DNA of 64,000 nucleotides from positions 1 to 64,000 of the forward strand of contig CAZGJA010000014.1 of NCBI GenBank assembly GCA_964526695.1. The letters are read 5' to 3'. A program made the translations under genes and the position numbers. This DNA comes from JABWBH01 sp964526695 (GTDB taxonomy: Bacteria > Planctomycetota > Phycisphaerae > UBA1845). The notes under the pieces were generated by a model. The model was given only the letters and a program-made list of their open reading frames with translations, did no database searches and was not told where the DNA came from. Shown piece after piece: positions 8,931 to 14,875 of the stretch (position 1 is the first letter of the stretch; each line of letters starts with the position of its first letter).

Positions 8931-11720
8931 ATGAACCTCGAACGATTCACAGTCCGAGCGACGGGAACGATCCAGAGTGCCGAGCAACAAGCCCGCTCGG
9001 CCGGCCACCCGGAGCTTACCCCGCTGCACCTGCTCCACGCCCTGATCGGTGAGTCCGACGCCGCTGAGCGGAGCATCGGGGTTTCGATGCTCGAACGCAC
9101 CGGCATCTCCGTCTCTCAGGTCCGGGCCTTGGTCAGCGCCGAGCTGGCCCGCCTGCCACGAATGACCGGCGGCTCGCTCACCCCTTCCCGCGGATTCCTG
9201 GATGTGCTGGCCTGCGCAGAGAAGGAGGCCGCACGCCTGAAGGACCAGTATGTCTCCGTGGAGCACCTGCTCCTCGCGCTGCTGGAAACCCGCAGCGAGG
9301 CGAGCGAGGTGCTGACCCTGTGCGGCTTGAAGCGGGCGGACCTCCTCTCGGCCATGAAGCACATCCGCGGCTCCGCCTCTGTCAGCACGCAGGATCCTGA
9401 GGCGACTTATGAAGCGCTGCTGCGCTACGGGCGGGATCTGGTGCAGATGGCCCGGCAGGGGAAGCTCGATCCGGTGATCGGACGTGACGACGAAATCCGA
9501 CGCGTCATGCAGGTGCTCGCGCGCCGAACGAAGAACAACCCCGTGCTCATTGGCGAGCCGGGCGTCGGCAAGACCGCGATCGTCGAGGGCCTCGCCCAGC
9601 GCATCCTCGCGGGCGACGTGCCCGAAGTCCTGAAAGAAAAGCGCGTTGTTGCGCTGGATATGGGAGCTTTGATCGCCGGCGCGAAGTATCGGGGCGAATT
9701 CGAGGAACGCCTGAAGGCTGTCGTCCGCGAGGTCGTCGAGTCCGACGGTCGCGTCATCCTCTTCATCGACGAGCTGCACACCGTCGTCGGCGCGGGCAAG
9801 GCTGAAGGCTCGATGGACGCGGGGAACCTGCTCAAGCCGGCGCTGGCCCGCGGCGAGCTGCGTTGCATCGGCGCGACCACCCTCGACGAGTACCGCAAGC
9901 ACGTCGAGAAGGACAAGGCGCTGGAGCGCCGCTTCCAGACCATCTACGTTACGGAGCCGACCGTCGAGGACACCATCGCCATCCTCCGCGGCCTCAAGCA
10001 GCGCTATGACACGCACCACGGCGTGCGCATTCAGGACGCCGCGCTGGTCGCCGCCGCGACGCTCTCGCATCGCTACATCGCCGACCGTCACCTGCCCGAC
10101 AAGGCGATCGACCTCATCGACGAGGCCGCCTCGCGCCTGCGCATCGAGAACGACTCGATGCCCGCGGAGGTGGACGCACTGCATCGGCGCATCATGCAGC
10201 TTGAGATCGAGCGCGAGGCGCTGAAAAAGGAGAAGGACGACGCCAGCCTCAAGCAGCTTCGCCAGACCGAGAAGGAACTCGCGGAGAACAAGGAGGATTT
10301 CAACCGCCTCAAGGCACAATGGCAGAGCGAGAAAGACGCCATCGCGGCGATCAAGTCGATCAAGGAGGAACTGGCCCGCAAGCAGACCGACCTCGATGCC
10401 GCCCGCCGCCGGTATGACTGGGGCGAGGCCGCGAAGCTGGAGCGCGGCGAGATTCCGCAGTTGGAGCGGGACTTGAAAGCGCGCGAGTCGAAGCTCGTCG
10501 ATCTGCACCGCAGCGGTCAGGCGCTCCTGCGCGAGGAGGTCACCGCGGAGGAGATCGCCGAAGTCGTCAGCAAGTGGACCGGCGTGCCCGTGACGCGGCT
10601 GATGGTAGGCGAGAAGCAGAAGCTCATCCACATGGAGGAGCGCCTGCACGAGCGCCTCATCGGCCAGGACGAAGCCGTCCGCGCCGTGTCGGATGCCGTG
10701 CGCCGCTCGCGCGCCGGGCTGGGCGACCCCAACCGCCCGGTCGGATCATTCCTGTTCCTCGGTCCCACGGGCGTGGGCAAGACGGAGTTGTGCAAGGCGC
10801 TGGCGGAGTTCCTCTTCGACGACGAGGCCGCGTTCGTCCGCATCGACATGAGCGAGTTCATGGAGCAGCACGCGGTCGCGCGGCTCATCGGCGCGCCGCC
10901 CGGATACGTCGGCTATGAAGAAGGCGGCATGTTGACGGAAGCCGTTCACCGCCGGCCTTATTGCGTGATCCTCTTTGATGAAGTGGAAAAGGCACACCGC
11001 GACGTCTTCAACGTCCTGCTCCAGGTGCTCGACGACGGCCGCCTGACCGACGGTCACGGTCGCGTCGTGGACTTCAAGAACACGATCATCGCCATGACCA
11101 GCAACATCGGCAGCGAGTACATCGCGCAAATGGGCGCCGGGTGGCACGGCTCTCCGAGCTGTGAATCCCAGCCGCGCCCGTCAGGAAGCGCCCCCTCTGA
11201 ACAGAGCCGCGACCGTGAGGGAGCGAATTCCTCCGAACCGTACCGCGACCGTGAGGGAGCGGGTTCCCGAGCCGCCAGCCTAAGCCCGCGCGAAACGCCA
11301 GGCACCGACGCCTCCCTCGCAGCGGAAGAAGGCTGCCCCGCCGACATCGAGACCGAAATGAAAGTCAAGGAAGCCCTCAAGCAACACTTCCGCCCGGAGT
11401 TCCTCAACCGCATCGACGAGACGATCCTCTTCCACCGCCTCACGCGCGAAGACCTCGCTCGCATCGTGGACATCCAGCTCCGCCAGCTCCAACAACGCCT
11501 GCTTGCGCGCGAGATGACGCTGACCCTGACCGACGCCGCCCGTCGCAAGCTCGCCTCCGACGGCTACGACCCGGTGTACGGCGCCCGCCCCCTCAAGCGG
11601 CTGATCCAGCAGGAAATCGAAAACCCGCTGGCGCGAAAAATCCTCGCGGGAGAGTTCGCGCCAGGAGACACCATCGCCGTGGACGTCGCGGGCGATGTTT
11701 ATGCGTTCGCCAAGCGATGA
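8931..11720 (+). CDS. clpB: ATP-dependent chaperone ClpB (Hsp100)
   Basis: 929 aa from ATG 8931. A TTG four codons earlier is possible. The N-terminal Clp repeat domain (HPELTPLHLLHALI) is followed by the first AAA+ domain with GEPGVGKTAIVEGLAQ and FIDELHTVVGAG. A coiled-coil middle domain lies at about residues 405-525, which distinguishes ClpB from ClpC. The second AAA+ domain has GPTGVGKTELCKALAEFLF, YEEGGMLTEAVHRRPYCV and sensor 1 TSNIGS. The usual length is about 860 aa. The excess is an insert of about 65 residues between sensor 1 (after EYIAQMGAG) and KEALKQHFRPEFLNRIDE, rich in Ser, Arg, Glu and Gly, encoded by intergenic-type repeats. ClpB works with DnaK to resolubilise aggregates. 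No CIRCE element is visible upstream. Confidence 0.95.
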   Translation: MNLERFTVRATGTIQSAEQQARSAGHPELTPLHLLHALIGESDAAERSIGVSMLERTGISVSQVRALVSAELARLPRMTGGSLTPSRGFLDVLACAEKEAARLKDQYVSVEHLLLALLETRSEASEVLTLCGLKRADLLSAMKHIRGSASVSTQDPEATYEALLRYGRDLVQMARQGKLDPVIGRDDEIRRVMQVLARRTKNNPVLIGEPGVGKTAIVEGLAQRILAGDVPEVLKEKRVVALDMGALIAGAKYRGEFEERLKAVVREVVESDGRVILFIDELHTVVGAGKAEGSMDAGNLLKPALARGELRCIGATTLDEYRKHVEKDKALERRFQTIYVTEPTVEDTIAILRGLKQRYDTHHGVRIQDAALVAAATLSHRYIADRHLPDKAIDLIDEAASRLRIENDSMPAEVDALHRRIMQLEIEREALKKEKDDASLKQLRQTEKELAENKEDFNRLKAQWQSEKDAIAAIKSIKEELARKQTDLDAARRRYDWGEAAKLERGEIPQLERDLKARESKLVDLHRSGQALLREEVTAEEIAEVVSKWTGVPVTRLMVGEKQKLIHMEERLHERLIGQDEAVRAVSDAVRRSRAGLGDPNRPVGSFLFLGPTGVGKTELCKALAEFLFDDEAAFVRIDMSEFMEQHAVARLIGAPPGYVGYEEGGMLTEAVHRRPYCVILFDEVEKAHRDVFNVLLQVLDDGRLTDGHGRVVDFKNTIIAMTSNIGSEYIAQMGAGWHGSPSCESQPRPSGSAPSEQSRDREGANSSEPYRDREGAGSRAASLSPRETPGTDASLAAEEGCPADIETEMKVKEALKQHFRPEFLNRIDETILFHRLTREDLARIVDIQLRQLQQRLLAREMTLTLTDAARRKLASDGYDPVYGARPLKRLIQQEIENPLARKILAGEFAPGDTIAVDVAGDVYAFAKR
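11143..11340 (+). repeat. dispersed-repeat insert inside clpB
   Basis: About 195 bp between the sensor-1 region and the next conserved helix are built of repeat fragments. It starts with GGTGGCACGG followed by an inverted CTCCGAGCTGTG-like arm. Then come two copies of CGCGACCGTGAGGGAGCG (near 11208 and 11242). The insert keeps the reading frame and reads DREGA twice in the protein. The GGTGGCACGG element recurs outside genes at about 26922. Confidence 0.75.
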
Positions 11721-11784
11721 GCGCTGCGAGCCTGTCTGGACATTGTTTGGAGCCGCGGCGATAATCCTTGAAGGAGTGGCCATC

Positions 11785-12222
11785 ATGGTTGCAACGAAGG
11801 ATGCCGACATGGGTCGTTTCTCGGTGGATTTGGAGTTGGCGAACAACCGGGATCTCGATCTTGCAAGCGCCGGTCACCTGCCCGCGGCCAGTGTGCGCCG
11901 CGCGCGAGTTCGCGGCGTCGTGGACACCGGCGCTACCCGTCTCGTCCTGCCCGAATCGGTGGCCCTTACGCTCGGACTCGAAACCGTCGGCGACGTCGCG
12001 GTCCGCTACGCGGATGGCCGCACCGCGCAACGTCCGATGGTCGGCGGAATCCACCTGACCTGCGTCGGCCGCAGCAGCATCTTCAACGCCATCGTCGAAC
12101 CGGCCCGCGACTCCGCGCTCATCGGCGCGATTGTGATGGAAGATCTGGACTTGATCGCGGATTGCTCGCGGCAGGCGCTGGTTCCCCGTGACCCGAGGCA
12201 GATTATTTCTGAAATCGAATGA
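11785..12222 (+). CDS. retropepsin-like aspartic protease family protein
   Basis: 145 aa from ATG 11785, preceded by an AAGGAGTGG ribosome-binding site. The frame extends 30 codons upstream into clpB, but that start has no such site. The diagnostic motif VDTGATRLVLP places the putative catalytic Asp at residue 47. Later hydrophobic-Gly elements (ALIGAIVMEDLDLIAD) resemble the second half of a single retropepsin lobe, which would act as a homodimer. There is no signal peptide, so it is probably cytoplasmic. Substrate unknown. It starts 62 bp after clpB and could be read from the same transcript. Proteins of this type in bacteria are sometimes non-catalytic. Confidence 0.75.
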   Translation: MVATKDADMGRFSVDLELANNRDLDLASAGHLPAASVRRARVRGVVDTGATRLVLPESVALTLGLETVGDVAVRYADGRTAQRPMVGGIHLTCVGRSSIFNAIVEPARDSALIGAIVMEDLDLIADCSRQALVPRDPRQIISEIE

Positions 12223-12274
12223 ACTGCACAGACCTGCTTCCGATTCCCATTCCAGCAGTTTCCACCGTGGCTGG

Positions 12275-12469
12275 TTACCGGACAGTCGCCTCAGCTCCGG
12301 CAATAGCCCTCCACATTCTCGCTACCGGGTCGTCCGCGTTTTCCAGTCGTGGGCGAATCCGTTCACACCGCTCGTCATCGGTCAAGCCGGCAAAACAGCG
12401 CTCCATCCCTTGCTGAATCTGGTCCTTCATCTCAATACGGTCAAGTGATCTCATGCGCGTGGATCCCAT
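12275..12469 (-). CDS. 64-aa protein, paralogue of the protein at 13526-13720
   Basis: I do not recognise a named family. From ATG 12469 the product is exactly 64 aa and aligns without gaps, about half identical, to the 64-aa protein encoded at 13526-13720. Shared elements are EMK.Q.Q near residue 13, AG.TDDER near 27, NPVAR/DPVAR near 47, WRA near 53 and the identical C-terminus ATVR. It is acidic and predicted helical. It is the last gene of the third cassette, downstream of the TIR-like and winged-helix genes. The paralogue follows a PIN toxin gene, which suggests an antitoxin-like or accessory role (inference). Confidence 0.6.
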   Translation of the reverse strand: MGSTRMRSLDRIEMKDQIQQGMERCFAGLTDDERCERIRPRLENADDPVARMWRAIAGAEATVR

Positions 12470-12556
12470 ACGAATTCCAATGAGGACCGATTCTTGATCG
12501 GTTTGCAGGCAAGCTCCGTGCAGCGGATGAGCTGGTTTCCGCTTGCAGGAAGCCAA

Positions 12557-12958
12557 TCAGAATGGTGGTGGCTCGTTGAAACCAGGCGCCGCGGCCGGCG
12601 ATCTCCACTTCGGTCGGGGTTTCGGGGAGTTGTGAAGCGGGATCCTATCCTGATTCTTGAGAAGCCATTCATCGCCCTGTCTTGAAGTACGAATTCTCAC
12701 GAAAGTCTCGCCCGACTCATCGAGATCTTCGCTCGTATCGATCATCTTCTGTCGAGAAAGGGATCGCATCGCTATCCCCGAAGCTGCGCCGGTGTACCCC
12801 GCTTGTTCCATCGAATTCCAGAGGTACCCCTGGGACATGCCCTTTGGGTCGGGATAACCCACTATCAGCGAAAGGAAAGCAATCTCATGCGGCGTCAGGC
12901 CGCTCGTGGGTGCAATGGGATTCTCCGCAAGCACGTCGATTCTGTCGGCTTGGTCCAA
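12557..12958 (-). CDS. winged-helix-like small protein
   Basis: 133 aa. Residues 20-100 have the look of a winged-helix domain: HEIAFLSLIVGYPDPKGMSQGYLWNSM, then a helix ending GIAMRSLSRQKMI and a charged wing (GETFVRIRTSRQGDEWLL). The last 25 residues are Pro-rich. It starts 24 bp downstream of the TIR-like gene and shares its orientation, so it is likely co-transcribed and may regulate it. No family name can be given from sequence alone. Confidence 0.6.
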   Translation of the reverse strand: MDQADRIDVLAENPIAPTSGLTPHEIAFLSLIVGYPDPKGMSQGYLWNSMEQAGYTGAASGIAMRSLSRQKMIDTSEDLDESGETFVRIRTSRQGDEWLLKNQDRIPLHNSPKPRPKWRSPAAAPGFNEPPPF

Positions 12959-12982
12959 GATCGCCCCAAGCCGCTCGGTAAT

Positions 12983-13351
12983 CTACGGCCGGAGGGCGTC
13001 GAAATCGCTTGGACTTTGCACCTCGTACTTGATGATTGTCCGATGCTGGACATCGAATGGATAATGCCCTCCTCTCTCTGTCGAACAGACCAGGCAGCAC
13101 TCCTTCCTTCTCGCCAGCGCGTATCCGAACTCGAACCAGACGTTCGGATTGTCTTCCGTAAGTTCGACAAAGCAAGCCGCCGCCGCCCCGATCCTTTGCT
13201 CTATTTCGAGGATCGGAATTGACACCCCCGGATCCCGATCAACACGGTCGGGTTCCAGTCCAGCCGCACGGATGGCAGGTTCAAATGTGTCATCGTACCG
13301 CTTGTCAAACTTCCCTCGATCGAAAGGCTGGATTACGAAACAGGTTGGCAT
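12983..13351 (-). CDS. TIR-like / nucleoside deoxyribosyltransferase-like domain protein
   Basis: 122 aa, essentially one domain. It starts CFVIQPFDRGKFDKRYDDTF, then RVDRD, ILEIEQRIGAAAACFVELT, the hallmark ENPNVWFEFGYALARRK, and ends PFDVQHRTIIKYE. This succession (FVI.PF, NPNV.YE.G.A and PFD....I.Y) is that of the TIR-like or 2-deoxyribosyltransferase-like effector domain found in many bacterial defence proteins. The conserved Glu of the FE.G motif is present. Start ATG 13351 lies 33 bp after a decayed copy of the rocA 3' end. Here the domain stands alone, with a winged-helix protein directly downstream. A role in nucleotide or NAD metabolism as a defence effector is an inference. Confidence 0.7.
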   Translation of the reverse strand: MPTCFVIQPFDRGKFDKRYDDTFEPAIRAAGLEPDRVDRDPGVSIPILEIEQRIGAAAACFVELTEDNPNVWFEFGYALARRKECCLVCSTERGGHYPFDVQHRTIIKYEVQSPSDFDALRP

Positions 13352-13384
13352 TAGTGAGCTTCCTCGTCCCAGAGAAAATGACGT

Positions 13385-13470
13385 CCATCTCCGCTCCGCG
13401 ATGCGCCTCCCCTGCAGGAACAGCAGAAGATAATCTGCCCCCCCCCCCGCCGCCTTGCAAGCCGTGCCGA
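13385..13470 (-). pseudogene. decayed third copy of the rocA 3' end
   Basis: On the minus strand this reads roughly GTACKA...DYLLLFLQGRRIAER, matching the tail of RocA (GTDSKAGGRDYLLLFLQGK). It is more diverged than the copy at 14221 and has an expanded run of 11 C (13438-13448). The TIR-like gene starts about 33 bp beyond its end, as the other cassettes do relative to their copies. Confidence 0.7.
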
Positions 13471-13525
13471 AGCGGCATCAGGATTGGACTTCGCCCCCCC
13501 CCGTGCGTTCCCGACCCGAAGTTGT

Positions 13526-13720
13526 TCAGCGAACCGTCGCATCCCGCGAAGCCAGCGCTCGCCACTTTCTCGCAACCGGATTGTCGGATGTCTCCAGGTA
13601 ACGATTCATGGCTTCTCGCCGTTCGTCGTCGGTCATTCCGGCATATCGGCGCTCGAACGCGGATTGCAGTTGATTCTTCATCTCCACACAATCGAACGTC
13701 TTCTCGGTTTGCGAACTCAT
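13526..13720 (-). CDS. 64-aa protein overlapping the PIN toxin gene
   Basis: 64 aa. Its ATG overlaps the stop of the PIN gene by four bases (ATGA), so the two are translationally coupled. The sequence is helical and acidic in the middle (AGMTDDERREAMNRYLE) and ends NPVARKWRALASRDATVR. It matches, without gaps, the 64-aa product at 12275-12469. Position next to a VapC-like gene suggests an antitoxin or partner, although classical antitoxins precede the toxin and here the order is reversed. No DNA-binding fold is obvious. Confidence 0.65.
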   Translation of the reverse strand: MSSQTEKTFDCVEMKNQLQSAFERRYAGMTDDERREAMNRYLETSDNPVARKWRALASRDATVR

Positions 13721-14169
13721 ACGACCTCCATCGGCGAGCGAATCTCGATAGGACCGTAACCTTCTCGCAGGTTGACGGCATTGAATCCTCTTATCTTCTC
13801 AAAGTGCACGATATGCTTGAAGTTCCAACTCACGATCATGTCCGCGCGTTGGACGGTGGCAAGCGCGACATGGTGGGCATCCACCGCTGAGCCGGACCCA
13901 ACGACACCGGCTTCAAGGTAGGCATCCCTGAGCTTCTCGGCTTCCGGAGTCGACCGTATTCGCTCGAGCGCTTCAATGGGAATCGCGTTAAGGATTGCCC
14001 GGACCCTCTCCGGAGCATCTTCCAACTCCGCCGCCAACAGATTGGAAAGCAGCAACGTCACTCGTCCGCCTGCGGCTTCGTTCAACAGGAGATTGCTCTC
14101 GCGAGCGAATTCCGCATCGAGGCAGCCACCCAAGATCGATGTATCTATGTAGATGCGAAGACGCTTCAT
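13717..14169 (-). CDS. PIN-domain protein, VapC-like
   Basis: 150 aa with the PIN pattern of acidic residues: Asp in YIDTSILGG near residue 9, Glu in LAAELEDAPE near 48, Asp in AVDAHHVALA near 97 and Asp in RADMIVSWNF near 109. The WNFKHI motif near the end is also typical. PIN proteins of this class are Mg-dependent ribonucleases and often toxins. It starts 52 bp downstream of a copy of the rocA 3' end and is followed, with a four-base overlap, by a 64-aa gene. No conventional VapB precedes it. Confidence 0.85.
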   Translation of the reverse strand: MKRLRIYIDTSILGGCLDAEFARESNLLLNEAAGGRVTLLLSNLLAAELEDAPERVRAILNAIPIEALERIRSTPEAEKLRDAYLEAGVVGSGSAVDAHHVALATVQRADMIVSWNFKHIVHFEKIRGFNAVNLREGYGPIEIRSPMEVV

Positions 14170-14220
14170 GGTTCTCTCCTTTCGTCAGGTGGCAAGCGCG
14201 GCTCTTGAGATTGTAGCATC

Positions 14221-14316
14221 CTACCACCGCTCCGTAATGCTCTTCCCCTGCAGGAACAGCAGCAGATAATCCCGCCCCCCGGCTTTGCTGTCCGTGCCGG
14301 ACATGTTGAAGCCGCC
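14221..14316 (-). pseudogene. second copy of the last 31 codons and stop of rocA
   Basis: Read on the minus strand this encodes GGFNMSGTDSKAGGRDYLL and onward to ITERW and a TAG stop, identical in protein to the true rocA end at 14876-14971. The two 96-bp copies differ at seven codons (for AAG/AAA, GCG/GCC, GAC/GAT, TTT/TTC, TTG/CTG, AGT/AGC and ACT/ACG), all synonymous. Similarity stops at the stop codon on one side and just upstream of the GGF codons on the other. Confidence 0.85.
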
Positions 14317-14372
14317 GAGAATCGGGCTCGGTGGCAGCGCCTCTCAGTCGCGCGGGAGCGTCCTGCTGCGCC

Positions 14373-14624
14373 TCAGCCTCCCTTCGCGCCGCGCAGCAAA
14401 CCCGCCACGCTCAGGTCTTCGTCCGCGTCAGGCCAGTGGATGCCCTCCCCATCGCCGAGCAATTCCCACTTCTCCCGCTGCTGCGGCGTGGCGCGGAGAA
14501 GACGTGGAAACCAGGCCAGCGGAACGGCAAGCCTGCGGCCGTCGGCGAGCGCGACGATCATCTCTTCCTCCGAGAATTGCACGTCCGTCGCCAAGGCGCT
14601 CGTCTCAACGCTCGTGATGCTCAT
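14373..14624 (-). CDS. DUF2442 domain protein
   Basis: 83 aa from ATG 14624 (MSITSVETSALATDV). The body has the DUF2442 pattern: FSEEEMIVALADGRRLAVPLAWFPRLLRATPQQREKWEL and then IHWPDADEDLSV. It overlaps the DUF4160 gene by 20 bases. DUF4160 and DUF2442 genes are commonly adjacent in bacteria and have been regarded as a toxin-antitoxin-like pair; the exact function is not established. It belongs to the first cassette after rocA. Confidence 0.85.
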   Translation of the reverse strand: MSITSVETSALATDVQFSEEEMIVALADGRRLAVPLAWFPRLLRATPQQREKWELLGDGEGIHWPDADEDLSVAGLLRGAKGG

Positions 14625-14841
14625 TCCAAGCCTCCCTGAACTCAACTTGATGCTCAACGACCATTCGCTCGATCCGGTTCAACTCGTGTGCGGCAAACCG
14701 CTTTGAGGAGGCAAGAGCCACCGGATCCAGCCAGAACTTCGCCAGGCACCGCTCCCGCTGCACATGAATGTGCGGTGGCTCCTCCCGCTCGTTGCTGAAG
14801 AAAAAAAACCGGTAAGGACCGATCCGTTTGATGGCCGGCAT
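14605..14841 (-). CDS. DUF4160 domain protein
   Basis: 78 aa from ATG 14841 (MPAIKRIGPYRFFFFSNE). It carries the family hallmarks EPPHIHVQRE, a KFWLDPVALA strand and a final helix with ELNRIERMVVEHQ and FREAW. The frame is open for 48 codons upstream, but this would run antisense-like through the rocA end and has no ribosome-binding site. The start is 34 bp from the rocA stop. Together with the overlapping DUF2442 gene it forms a two-gene module inserted directly behind rocA. Confidence 0.85.
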   Translation of the reverse strand: MPAIKRIGPYRFFFFSNEREEPPHIHVQRERCLAKFWLDPVALASSKRFAAHELNRIERMVVEHQVEFREAWNEHHER

Positions 14842-14875
14842 ATTAACGCGTCCTTTACGATCCGACCCGCCCATT

